Positions 15,765 through 24,208 of a stretch of DNA of 64,000 bases are shown in pieces. The DNA is taken from assembly GCA_002746535.1 (NCBI GenBank), contig NVWA01000002.1:256919-320918 (forward strand). Direction: 5' to 3'. The notes under the pieces are model-generated. The model had not been told where the DNA came from and searched no databases. It worked only from the letters and a program-made list of their open reading frames with translations. Source of the stretch: Planctomycetota bacterium. GTDB lineage: Bacteria > Planctomycetota > GCA-2746535. A program made the position numbers and the translations under genes. Each line of letters starts with the position of its first letter. Within the stretch, counting starts at the first letter, position 1.

Positions 15765-16589
15765 CTATGCTTCCGATATTGTTCCCGGAATATAGGTGTA
15801 AATGTAATATTTTGTGGTCTTTGCTGAATAATTTTCGGGATAAGGAATTTGATCTATTACTGATAATGCTGGAAACTCTTTTAAAACCAAAGAGTGTAGA
15901 TTTTTATCATCCTCCGGAATGGACTGATGTGAACTAACGATTAATTTTGATTTAGGTTTTAAAAGAGGCAGACATTTTATAATTATTTTTTGATAGTACT
16001 GAAACTTTTCAATTGTTGATTTGCATGAACTTGGTGGAGGAGAAGGGTCTATGATAATTAAATCATAGAGGTCTTTTTTTTTGATTGCGAATTTTAAAAA
16101 ATCATGGACTCTAATCTTTGAAAACGATCTTGGGTTTATCGGTAGATTGTTTAGGCGAAAATTATTTTTTCCTATTTCCAGGGCACTTCTGGATGAATCA
16201 ACATTGATAACATCTTGTGCTCCACCTTTCATTGCTGCCACTGCTAGTGTGCAAGTATAAGAAAATAAATTTAATACTCTTAATTTATGTGCATCTTGTA
16301 ATAGCCATTTTCTAAATGAAGCGGCATCAAGATAAACACCAACATCAAGTTTGTTCATCAGCTGAACTTCATAAACTAAATTATTTTCTTTGATGGCAAA
16401 AGGTTTTAAGGCTTGATCGCCCTTGATTAGCGTGGATTTGAAGGAGAATTGCCCCTTTTCATAGAGTTTTTGCTTATAAAGTACGCTCAATGAGCTTGGA
16501 ATCTGTTTCAATATATATTCAATGAGGTCTGTTTGTTCAGAAACTGATCGGTTAGATTGCATAAGCAAGTATTCGCCATAAATATCCAA
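15765..16589 (-). CDS. Class I SAM-dependent methyltransferase, RlmI-like
   Basis: A 274-residue Rossmann-fold methyltransferase. The SAM site is NLFSYTC (usually NLFSYTG), followed by VINVDSS and the catalytic loop IIIDPSPPPS. This matches the rRNA cytosine-methyltransferase (RlmI/YccW) group, but without the N-terminal PUA domain. The frame starts with TTG at 16589; ATG at 16562 is an alternative. Copies of the 16-bp repeat lie 21 bp upstream of the TTG and inside the 3' end, where the repeat itself encodes P-G-T-I-S-E. Its position between origin repeats suggests it is part of the origin neighbourhood, though not necessarily of its function. Confidence 0.7.
   Translation of the reverse strand: MDIYGEYLLMQSNRSVSEQTDLIEYILKQIPSSLSVLYKQKLYEKGQFSFKSTLIKGDQALKPFAIKENNLVYEVQLMNKLDVGVYLDAASFRKWLLQDAHKLRVLNLFSYTCTLAVAAMKGGAQDVINVDSSRSALEIGKNNFRLNNLPINPRSFSKIRVHDFLKFAIKKKDLYDLIIIDPSPPPSSCKSTIEKFQYYQKIIIKCLPLLKPKSKLIVSSHQSIPEDDKNLHSLVLKEFPALSVIDQIPYPENYSAKTTKYYIYTYIPGTISEA
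15771..15786 (+). repeat. Iteron-like 16-bp repeat, copy 10 (exact consensus)
   Basis: TTCCGATATTGTTCCC. It overlaps the last codons of the methyltransferase gene on the other strand. Confidence 0.75.
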
Positions 16590-16610
16590 AGAACAATTTT
16601 GAAGAGATAT

Positions 16611-16626
16611 GGGAACATTATCGGAA
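16611..16626 (-). repeat. Iteron-like 16-bp repeat, copy 11 (inverted)
   Basis: On the minus strand it reads TTCCGATAATGTTCCC, one difference from consensus. It is the only copy in this orientation, in the leader of the methyltransferase gene. Confidence 0.7.
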
Positions 16627-16734
16627 AGATGGAAATCAAAAATTCGAAAGGCAGAGGTATGGGATATAGTAGCTTCAAGACTTTTGTTGAGTGTCTTGAA
16701 GCTCTTTTCTAAGAACGTATACAGAAGGAAGCGC

Positions 16735-17151
16735 CTAGATAGTTTTTATAGAAAATTCACCATTCTCACGCAATACGATAAAAGAGTGCTTTTCTTCTTG
16801 CCACTCTTCGTCAGTATAAGATTCAAGCATCCAATCAAGCATAATCGGTACATATTCTTTCATAAGAATACGTCGTAAATCTGTTAATTCCTCTTGCAAA
16901 CACGCCATAATATTAAGTGTAAAAAAACCGCCAATCAATTTATCACCTTGAAAAGTAGGTCTAATCCATCTGGCTACCATTAATGCATTGGGAGGTGTAA
17001 ATTTATCTGGATATTTTAAATTTACAGATCTAACACAAGAAGCATTTTTTTCAGTGAGTTGTTTATCAAAAATATGCTTGCTCATTGGAAAGGCATAATT
17101 TTTTGGAATTCTTAGTTTAATTAGTTGATAAGTTGGAACTCTTTTTACCAT
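16735..17151 (-). CDS. Hypothetical protein, 138 aa
   Basis: I do not recognise this protein. It starts MVKRVPTYQLIKLRI after a GGGA-rich leader and looks soluble with mixed alpha/beta composition. It contains a central GGFFTLNIMACL stretch and an acidic helix with YTDEEWQEEKHS. There is no signal peptide, membrane helix or cysteine motif. It reads in the same direction as the methyltransferase and initiator genes. Codon use looks ordinary, which favours a real gene. Confidence 0.5.
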   Translation of the reverse strand: MVKRVPTYQLIKLRIPKNYAFPMSKHIFDKQLTEKNASCVRSVNLKYPDKFTPPNALMVARWIRPTFQGDKLIGGFFTLNIMACLQEELTDLRRILMKEYVPIMLDWMLESYTDEEWQEEKHSFIVLRENGEFSIKTI

Positions 17152-17664
17152 GTTTTTTTCCCAGTTTAAAGGTTTTCACCTGAAGGTTAAATTACTTAGT
17201 TTCGAGGTTCTACTACGATTTTAAGACCTTCTACTATATAGGAAATCGATAAATTTGCACCTTAATTTAGAACAATATTTTAAGTTTGATACTAAAAAAT
17301 TAAGGCCACTATATGTAGTATATCCATGCATGGTTGATAACATGTCATGGAGCCAAGGTATTCTATTCAATCTGAGAAGAATAAATGTGACAATGCTTAA
17401 AAGTGCTTAAAATGCATGTTTTAAGTATCAGGAAGAAAAGTATGAACTATTTGTTAAGAAAAGATTCGGTTAATTTTAAAGATAAAACCCAAGGTATATG
17501 TTAGTCAAAACCTAGAACAAATTTGAGAGTATTGTTAAAATTCTATAAAAGCAATTTGAATGTTTAGCTATGCGATTAGAGTCACGTCTATTTTAAAATA
17601 CTAAAGGTAGCAATTAGTTTCAAGGTAAATAATTATACAAGAATCCTTTTTGAAAGTTTAAATT
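17152..17664. other. Intergenic region, no recognised element
   Basis: A 513-bp AT-rich stretch between divergent genes. I see only a short palindrome CCATGCATGG near 17325 and no gene, tRNA or clear promoter. Confidence 0.4.
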
Positions 17665-18324
17665 TTGATATTTACCGATTTACTAAAAACAGAACCGTTA
17701 TTAAAGAAATATAATGATGAATGTGAATTATTATCCCCAATGGTATTGCATGGATTTCTTACAGGAGTAGCCTCTTGCCCTTCATTCATTAAGCCGTCAG
17801 AATGGATCGCTATTATAATGGATGAGGTGACGTGGGACTCAGAAGAAGAAGCAAAAAGTTTTAGCGCGATGTGCACGGAGCTTTTTCAAGATTGTCAAAG
17901 ACGACTTGATGATTATTTGTTAAAAGACTTTTTTCCTGATGGTGTGGGTTTCGATAACAGAAATTGGTCGAATGGCTATCTTATCGGGATTGAGTTTTGG
18001 GATGCAAACTTTGACGGCCATAAAAGTCTTGAGCGATTAATATCTGCTTTTACTTATTTTCAATCTACAGGCGCGCATCGAGAACTCATCGAAAAAGAAT
18101 TAAAAAAAGATTCGTCATTTGATATGTCTCAGCTACCGTCACCAATAGATATGGCACTAGAAGTATATTCTACTTTGAAAAAAGAATATGTTGAGGGATC
18201 AAAAAGTGTTAGCCTTGAAAATAATTCAAATATTTTGCCCGTAAAAAATGAAAATCAAAAAGTAGGACGTAATGATCCTTGTATTTGTGGAAGTGGAAAA
18301 AAGTTTAAAAAGTGTTGTGGCTAA
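17665..18324 (+). CDS. UPF0149 / YecA-like protein with C-terminal SEC-C zinc motif
   Basis: A 219-residue soluble protein. The first 150 residues have the UPF0149 pattern ([17 protein letters not shown], and [19 protein letters not shown]). The last 22 residues form the SEC-C zinc-binding motif [19 protein letters not shown], which in SecA and YecA contacts SecB or the ribosome. A role near the ribosome or export machinery is plausible for YecA-like proteins. The start is TTG with no obvious ribosome site, so the exact N-terminus is uncertain. Confidence 0.8.
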   Translation: MIFTDLLKTEPLLKKYNDECELLSPMVLHGFLTGVASCPSFIKPSEWIAIIMDEVTWDSEEEAKSFSAMCTELFQDCQRRLDDYLLKDFFPDGVGFDNRNWSNGYLIGIEFWDANFDGHKSLERLISAFTYFQSTGAHRELIEKELKKDSSFDMSQLPSPIDMALEVYSTLKKEYVEGSKSVSLENNSNILPVKNENQKVGRNDPCICGSGKKFKKCCG

Positions 18325-18331
18325 AAGAGAT

Positions 18332-19099
18332 TTATTTAAAGCTGACTGTTGCTAAAACGGCAGCATGATCAGAAGGCCATTTTTTATAAAACTCTTTACC
18401 TATTGTTTTAGATGACTGTATTTTTATAACATTGTTGCAATAGATAAAATCAATTCGCTTAATTAAAAATGTTTTTGTGCTTTGGGTATAGCCAGGAAAG
18501 TTCTTTATCGAGGGATGGGTGAGTCGAAAAGCATCCGAGAACCCTTTAGAAGCGATTAAATTTGAAACAGCTCTTTTCTTATTAGGCTTATCAAGATGTG
18601 ATCTTTCGTTAAAATCGCCTAGTAAAATGATGGGTTCTCTCTTGTTGATTTTGTCGATGTGTTGTAAAATAATATTGACTTCCTCTTTTCGCTTTTTACG
18701 TCTGCTTGGAAGATTGAGTGGTTTTAGATGAATTACAAAAACATTGATCACGGTATTATCGTTTAGTTTAATTTTTACTTTGATAGCAGAGCGAGAAAGG
18801 GATGTTGCATTAATAGTTTCTTTTTCTATTATTGGATATTTGCTAAAAATACCTACTTGATATTTTTTAGTTTTTGCACGATAGTAATTATAATTTAGTG
18901 CTAAAGCGATTTTCTTGAATGTTATCTCATCGTAGGCCTCATTAATTCCTATTATTTCAGACTTAGATTTTTTTATGATCTCAATTATTTTTGATTGATG
19001 TTTCTTTCCCCCTTTTTGAATATTGAATGTCATCACCTCTAATGTAAAAACAGACGTGTTTAAGAGGGCGGCAGAAATTAAGAATACAATTACTTTCAT
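18332..19099 (-). CDS. Secreted endonuclease/exonuclease/phosphatase-family protein
   Basis: A 255-residue metal-dependent hydrolase of the DNase I / sphingomyelinase / inositol-phosphatase fold. The signature residues are visible: N and Q in MTFNIQKG, E in GINEAYDE, H in VIHLKPL, D and N in LLGDFNERS, and D-H in WPSDHAAV near the C-terminus. A signal peptide covers residues 1-19, so it acts outside the cytoplasm. The substrate (nucleic acid, lipid or sugar phosphate) cannot be chosen from sequence. It ends convergently with the SEC-C protein, 7 bp apart. Confidence 0.85.
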   Translation of the reverse strand: MKVIVFLISAALLNTSVFTLEVMTFNIQKGGKKHQSKIIEIIKKSKSEIIGINEAYDEITFKKIALALNYNYYRAKTKKYQVGIFSKYPIIEKETINATSLSRSAIKVKIKLNDNTVINVFVIHLKPLNLPSRRKKRKEEVNIILQHIDKINKREPIILLGDFNERSHLDKPNKKRAVSNLIASKGFSDAFRLTHPSIKNFPGYTQSTKTFLIKRIDFIYCNNVIKIQSSKTIGKEFYKKWPSDHAAVLATVSFK

Positions 19100-20011
19100 T
19101 GTATGTCACTAACCTTGTAAGATTAAAATCGTAAGCACTTAAGCTTTTTAATGTCAATTGTTAGATGTTATACGTCTTAATAAAAATATTAACAAAAATA
19201 TTAGAGTGTTGATAATTGTCAAATAAGATCATGAGAAAGTATTGATGGGATTATTTTTTAAATTATTGCAGGATAACTTTCAGAACAATTTTAAAATAAT
19301 ATTTTATGCTCTTGCAATTTAACGAAAAGCGCTTGCTTAGGAAAGATGACGCTTATTTTGTAAAGAATTCAAGCATGTAATTATGAGAAAGCCTTAATGT
19401 AAATTTATGAATCGATTACCAAGAAACATGGTAATGTTTATAAATGCTTGATTAAAAGGGAGCTATGAAAAAGCGGCAAGACTAATTTCTTATTTGAAAA
19501 TAATATCACAATTTAAAAGAAAAATTAAAAAAGACTTTATTTTTAAAAAATATACTTTATATTTTACAATTTATAAAATACATAATTGAGAAAAGAAGGC
19601 ATTACCCACAGAATAGTGTAGTGTGCGTATGTTTAGACCCATGATAGAGTAGATTTTAAAATCACTTTTATGGGCCATTTTACTGCGATTCTTTTAAATT
19701 TGTGTATTTTTTCGGTTGACAATTATGTTCGATCGGATAAATTTACGCCCTTTGATCAGTAGTGACGTTTGATCTTTGAAAATTAAATTGATTATATAGA
19801 TAGATTGCGCAGAACGATTTTGCTCAATTCAATCGGATATTCTTGTGCTTCATTACTATAGTGAGGCTATAGTACAACTCCGTGAGAGTGAGTGTTCTGA
19901 GACAATGTTAATAGAAGAAAATAGATCCTATTTCCCAAACAATTTAGTTTGGTAATTAGAGTTGATAGTTTGTGTAAGAAGTTTAGAGATTTATTTAATA
20001 AAAATTAATAA
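19100..20011. other. Long leader / intergenic region before the riboswitch
   Basis: A 912-bp gene-free stretch. TTGACA at 19716-19721 with TAAATT 16 bp downstream could be the promoter of the riboswitch-porin transcript, giving a leader of roughly 370 nt. Nothing else is recognisable. Confidence 0.35.
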
Positions 20012-20014
20012 TTA

Positions 20015-20100
20015 AACCAAGGCAAACCTGATCGAAAGACAGGGGCGCAAAGTTATGGGTCTAAGCTGATCGGGTTCAGTATGACTGCCAGACCGCAAGT
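20015..20100 (+). ncRNA. GEMM-I (cyclic di-GMP class I) riboswitch
   Basis: The sequence carries GGCAAACC at 20021-20028, then a hairpin capped by a GAAA tetraloop (CCTG/CAGG plus TC-GAAA-GA with one bulged A, 20027-20043). GGCGCAAAG follows (20044-20052). The second hairpin is closed by GGTCT (20058-20062) and AGACC (20090-20094). This matches the GEMM-I aptamer, including the tetraloop that docks into the second helix. It ends 23 bp before the porin start, overlapping the approach to its ribosome site, so control of translation is likely. Cyclic AMP-GMP-sensing variants share this fold. Confidence 0.85.
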
Positions 20101-20123
20101 GTTTTTTACAGGAGAATTAATTA

Positions 20124-21338
20124 ATGAAAAAGTTAGCGCTTTTATTATTAACGTTCGTTACATTTGGTTCAGCCTTGATGGCTGCAGATGTTTCAGTAAG
20201 TGGTAACCTTACAACTCAGGCTGGTGTTAGATCAGATTATGATTTCAACAGTGATGGTAGTGGTGATTTGGGAATCCTTTATGCTGATGCTGAGTTAAAT
20301 ACAACTGTTGAGCTTTCTGACAACGTCAAAGTTGTTCTACAGTTAGAGTTGAATGACAAAATTGTTACAGGTGGTACTGCAGGTGCTCTTTCTGGTGATA
20401 ATTTAGATGTTGATGAAATGTATTTAGAAATTGGTGAGTTTTTTCACGAAGCTTTGACTTTGAAAGTTGGCCATTCACTCATTCAACAAAGTTTGAGAAA
20501 AAATGAAAAAGCTATGTACCTTTATTTAGATGCTACAGCATTCAGACTTACTTATGCACTTGGTGATGAAGGTTCAGTAGAAGGCTTTTATGCTAAAGCG
20601 ATAGAATCATATGCTTCGGTAAATGCTTCAACTGATGCAGATGTTTTTGGTGTTTTTGCAGAATATAATTTCACAGAAGATATTCACGCTATTGGCTATC
20701 TTAACCACTCATCGTGGAATACAGGCCGTGTGACCATCATCACAGTAGGTGCGGGTGTTGATGCTTTCTTACTAGACAAGAAATTAGAATTATTTTTAGA
20801 AGCGGCGGCACAATTTGGTGAAATCTCAGATACAGTAGATCATAGTGCGTTTGGAATTGATGCAGGCGCAAGATGGAACTTCGGTGAAGTTGGTAGTCTT
20901 GCTGGTGCATTCATTGAACTAAATGTAGGTTTTAGAACTGGTGAAGATGATGATGCAGACGTTACTTTATTCAATAATGGCTGGTCTTCTGATGAAGGTG
21001 GTGTCATAATGGAAAATAACTTTGATGACGATGGCATTCTTTATGCAGGTTATGCAATGAATTCAGGCTATTTAGCTATTCGTTTAGAAGGCGGAATAGA
21101 CTGGAATGAAAAAGTTAAGTCAAATATGTTAGTGGCTATGTACAACAGTACTAGCGATAATGTTGGCACTTTTAATGATGAAAACTTTGGTATTGAAATT
21201 GACTTAAGTTCATCTTATCAATATAGCGAAAATGTATCATTCAAAGCTGTTGTCGCGGTTTTTCTTGCTGATGATGGATTAGCTGCTGATGCTGATACTG
21301 CTGTTGGTGCAGCATTTATTACAGACGTACAATTCTAA
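20124..21338 (+). CDS. Outer-membrane porin-like beta-barrel protein
   Basis: A 404-residue exported protein with a clear signal peptide (MKKLALLLLTFVTFGSALMA, cut before A-D-V-S). The mature part alternates short amphipathic strands (VKVVLQLELN, AIRLEGGIDW) with acidic loops. It ends in V-Q-F, the C-terminal aromatic residue used for outer-membrane barrel insertion. AGGAG at 20110-20114 gives a 9-bp spacing. It follows the GEMM riboswitch, so its production should respond to a cyclic dinucleotide. It could be a general porin or a sugar-specific channel. Confidence 0.75.
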   Translation: MKKLALLLLTFVTFGSALMAADVSVSGNLTTQAGVRSDYDFNSDGSGDLGILYADAELNTTVELSDNVKVVLQLELNDKIVTGGTAGALSGDNLDVDEMYLEIGEFFHEALTLKVGHSLIQQSLRKNEKAMYLYLDATAFRLTYALGDEGSVEGFYAKAIESYASVNASTDADVFGVFAEYNFTEDIHAIGYLNHSSWNTGRVTIITVGAGVDAFLLDKKLELFLEAAAQFGEISDTVDHSAFGIDAGARWNFGEVGSLAGAFIELNVGFRTGEDDDADVTLFNNGWSSDEGGVIMENNFDDDGILYAGYAMNSGYLAIRLEGGIDWNEKVKSNMLVAMYNSTSDNVGTFNDENFGIEIDLSSSYQYSENVSFKAVVAVFLADDGLAADADTAVGAAFITDVQF

Positions 21339-21363
21339 TTTGATTTAGAATTTTATTGTTTTT

Positions 21364-21395
21364 AAAAGGCGGTCCTTGTGACCGCCTTTTTTTTT
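21364..21395 (+). terminator. Rho-independent terminator after the porin gene
   Basis: AAAAGGCGGTC, loop, GACCGCCTTTT followed by more T residues. A strong G+C-rich stem ending in a T run, 26 bp past the porin stop. Confidence 0.9.
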
Positions 21396-21406
21396 GGCCT
21401 GTCCGA

Positions 21407-22453
21407 ATGATCAAAATATTTGTTCTCATCCTTTTAACACATTCAGGTATCCTAAATAGCCAGGAACTAACCTTAAAACAAAAAAATAACTATGCTTGGC
21501 AAATTGCATTAGATGCAAAAAACTTTTCTCCAGGGTTAATAGATGGCATCTGGGGCGGCAAAACTAGTAGTGCCTTAAAAGAATACTTAGATTCAATTGA
21601 TTATTCTGGAACAATCTCACAAGCTAAAGTAGATAAAGAACTTCTTAGTAAATTGAACGTGCTTGAAAATGACGTGTTTACAAAATATACCATTTCTGAT
21701 CAAGATATAAGCGAGATCGGGCATATTCCTAAAAACTGGAATGAAAGAGCGGAATTAAAAAAAATGACCTATGAAAGTCTTCCTGAGTTAGTTCAAGGGA
21801 AATTTCATTGTAGTTTAAAGTCATTAAAAAAACTGAATCCAACAATTGATTTCAAAGACTATGCCGAAGGTGCAGTTTTAACGGTTCCCAACATAAGACC
21901 CTATAAAAAGATTAATATAAAAAAACTTGAAATTGATTTAATAGAGCGAAAAATCAGCGGCTATGACGATGAGAATAATAAAATATTATTACTTAATTGT
22001 TCTGTCGCAAGATCAAAAGAGAATTTACCTAAGAGCGATACTTTTATAAAAAATAAGGCTCTAAACCCGAACTACACATTTAATCCAAAATATTGGCCAG
22101 AAATAAAAAATGTCGATAAGGTATTAATAATACAGCCTGGGCCCAAAAACCCAGTAGGGTTAGCTTGGATCTCACTTAATTTGCCAGGTTACGGAGTACA
22201 TGGTACACCAGTTCCTGATAATATCGGCAAAACGGGTAGTCATGGATGTATTAGGCTAACGAATTGGCATGCAATACATTTATTAAAAAGCATTAACGTT
22301 GGCGTACCTGTAATAATGATAGGTAAAAGTCCGTCAACAGATTACCTTAATAGTGAAGATATAAATACGATTAAACACTCAGAAGATAGAGATGCAGAAT
22401 CATCAAATGTTCAGATTCTTCAAGGCGATCAGCGCGTAAAAGAAGATGAATAA
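21407..22453 (+). CDS. L,D-transpeptidase (YkuD fold) with peptidoglycan-binding N-terminus
   Basis: An exported enzyme of 348 residues that crosslinks peptidoglycan or attaches proteins to it. The YkuD catalytic block is complete: GVHGTPVPDNIGKTGSHGCI supplies the conserved histidines, the S-H-G-C nucleophile and the following Arg. The N-terminus has a signal peptide, then a helical peptidoglycan-binding-like repeat (GLIDGIWGGKTSSALKEYL) and a LysM-like strand (YAEGAVLTVPN). The frame reaches back to 21356 through the porin terminator, so the ATG at 21407 is the start. Confidence 0.9.
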   Translation: MIKIFVLILLTHSGILNSQELTLKQKNNYAWQIALDAKNFSPGLIDGIWGGKTSSALKEYLDSIDYSGTISQAKVDKELLSKLNVLENDVFTKYTISDQDISEIGHIPKNWNERAELKKMTYESLPELVQGKFHCSLKSLKKLNPTIDFKDYAEGAVLTVPNIRPYKKINIKKLEIDLIERKISGYDDENNKILLLNCSVARSKENLPKSDTFIKNKALNPNYTFNPKYWPEIKNVDKVLIIQPGPKNPVGLAWISLNLPGYGVHGTPVPDNIGKTGSHGCIRLTNWHAIHLLKSINVGVPVIMIGKSPSTDYLNSEDINTIKHSEDRDAESSNVQILQGDQRVKEDE

Positions 22454-22458
22454 ATAAA

Positions 22459-23205
22459 TTATTTTTTAGTAAATAGAATGTCTATTACATTCTTTATATA
22501 TTGTTCGGACGAGATATCGTTAATTAATTCGTTTGGGAATAGAACTTTACTTTGAATATGATCTTTTAATTTATCATATAATTTAATTCTCGGTTTTACA
22601 GAAAGCTCATCTGCTCTTGCTATCGCTTCATAAAAAAGTTCTGCTTCTTGATGTGTTACTTCTCTTTTTAATTTTGAACACATATGCGGTGAAGAGCGCA
22701 AACTATTATACTTGTTTATAAAAGTATCTTTCAAGTCGAATTCTGATCTTACATTTAAATGAACAACAATTGTATCTGCAGCATAGTCTCCTAGGCGTTT
22801 TCCTTCTTTACTAAAAAAAACGACAATTCCTCCTAGAAGCCCAAAATAAGGCAAGGCATCAATGGTTTTAATAATGTTCCTAATAATGATCTGATCAAAT
22901 GATAATGAAAGACCATTGGCATCTACAACCCTTAATTTAAAGATTTTTTTCCCAGGAGTTTGCCCATTCCATTTTATTTCAAAATAAATGTAATATCCTT
23001 GAAATATAATGAAGGCAATTAAATAATAAATTGTAGCAAAAAGTTGCTGGCTGACCAAGCTAAATATGCTTAATAGAGATATAGAAATATTTACAGTTAC
23101 TATTATTATGAACATATCAATTAGGAATGCATATGCCCGCGAGAAAGGGTTTGAAATTGTCATTGACAACTTAGTTCCTTCAGGAGTAATAATTTCTTTA
23201 ATCAA
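22459..23205 (-). CDS. RDD-family membrane protein
   Basis: A 248-residue protein with the RDD domain in residues 1-150. It has three or four membrane helices, the motif FSRAYAFLIDM with the family's Arg and Asp, GQTPGKKIFKLRVVD, and KRLGDYAADTIVV. The remaining 100 residues are soluble and helical. It is the last gene of the nine-gene MoxR-type operon and its start overlaps the SpoIIM-like gene by 8 bp. RDD proteins are often next to SpoIIM and MoxR genes; no activity is assigned. Confidence 0.85.
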   Translation of the reverse strand: MIKEIITPEGTKLSMTISNPFSRAYAFLIDMFIIIVTVNISISLLSIFSLVSQQLFATIYYLIAFIIFQGYYIYFEIKWNGQTPGKKIFKLRVVDANGLSLSFDQIIIRNIIKTIDALPYFGLLGGIVVFFSKEGKRLGDYAADTIVVHLNVRSEFDLKDTFINKYNSLRSSPHMCSKLKREVTHQEAELFYEAIARADELSVKPRIKLYDKLKDHIQSKVLFPNELINDISSEQYIKNVIDILFTKK

Positions 23206-24208
23206 GAGACGCCTCTTTTTTTAATTTTAAGCTAAATACACCCATTAAAAGAAGAATTAATAACGTAAACTCAATGATGCCAAATCCAATTTTAAATGAA
23301 TATGGCAAAGTAGGTTCGTGGTATTGAGAAAGAAATGATTCAATCAAACCTGCCCATACGAGCATTATGGCTGTACCGCCCATTAAAGTTAAGAGATCTT
23401 TTCTTGCTTGAATTTTATCGGCAACTTTTTCATATTTATTTTTGAAATTTAATTGTCTGCTAGCGAAAATAAAGCCTGCTTGACTAGCAATTAAAAGCGC
23501 AGGGATTTCAATAACACCATGGGGCAAAAGCCACCCAAGCAAAAAAACAGTTTCGTTGTGTAGAATATAATCAACGGCAACAGCGCCTAACATAACACCA
23601 TTATAAAATGTTAGAGCCAAAGTGCCTAAACCTAAAGTCAAGCCAAGTGCCATAGATAATAGAGCGACTTTTGTATTGTGGGTCATAAGCATGGAGGCAA
23701 AAGCACCATGATTTTTTGATTTATTATTACCAATAGTCCTTTTTTCTTCTTTAACTCGTTCACTAGGACTTTTTAAAAGGTGAGAAAAAGGCATTAAATA
23801 TGCTTTTGCATCGTAGTCGAGTAAAATGATTCCCCCACCCAAAAGACCACCAGTTAAAAATACAAGCGTTGCAAATATAAAGGCATTTAAATGACGTCGA
23901 AATGCTGATGGAAACGTTAGTAAAATAAAGTTAATAAGATTGAACTTTTTTTTAATCTTTTCACTATATAAAAAACTGTATGTATTACTTACGAGGTTGT
24001 TTAAATAATAAAAGTCATCAGAATTGGTAGAATAAGTTTGAATTTTTGATAATCCCGATGAAGCTCGACTATATAAATAATGTAAGTCCTGAATTTCTTT
24101 AAAATTTAAGGATACGGAAGAATCATTTTCGATTGAGCTAAGCATACCCTCAAGCTTAATCCAGTAAGGCTTTTCTTTTTCAATAAATTTATTTAAATCA
24201 ATGATCAT
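23198..24208 (-). CDS. Stage II sporulation protein M-like (DUF95) membrane protein
   Basis: A 336-residue protein. A soluble helical N-terminus (residues 1-105) is followed by five or six membrane helices carrying the family's block LALTFYNGVMLGAVAVDY and the GWLLPHGVIEIPALLIASQAG stretch. In Bacillus SpoIIM works in the engulfment complex; here there is no sign of sporulation. The SpoIIM fold in MoxR operons is widespread and unexplained. It overlaps the DUF58 gene by 4 bp. Confidence 0.85.
   Translation of the reverse strand: MIIDLNKFIEKEKPYWIKLEGMLSSIENDSSVSLNFKEIQDLHYLYSRASSGLSKIQTYSTNSDDFYYLNNLVSNTYSFLYSEKIKKKFNLINFILLTFPSAFRRHLNAFIFATLVFLTGGLLGGGIILLDYDAKAYLMPFSHLLKSPSERVKEEKRTIGNNKSKNHGAFASMLMTHNTKVALLSMALGLTLGLGTLALTFYNGVMLGAVAVDYILHNETVFLLGWLLPHGVIEIPALLIASQAGFIFASRQLNFKNKYEKVADKIQARKDLLTLMGGTAIMLVWAGLIESFLSQYHEPTLPYSFKIGFGIIEFTLLILLLMGVFSLKLKKEASLD

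Noticed and set aside
9732-16626. Recently inserted plasmid or phage island
   Set aside because: No integrase, transposase, toxin-antitoxin or flanking direct repeat is seen, and base composition does not change at the edges. Old integration cannot be excluded.
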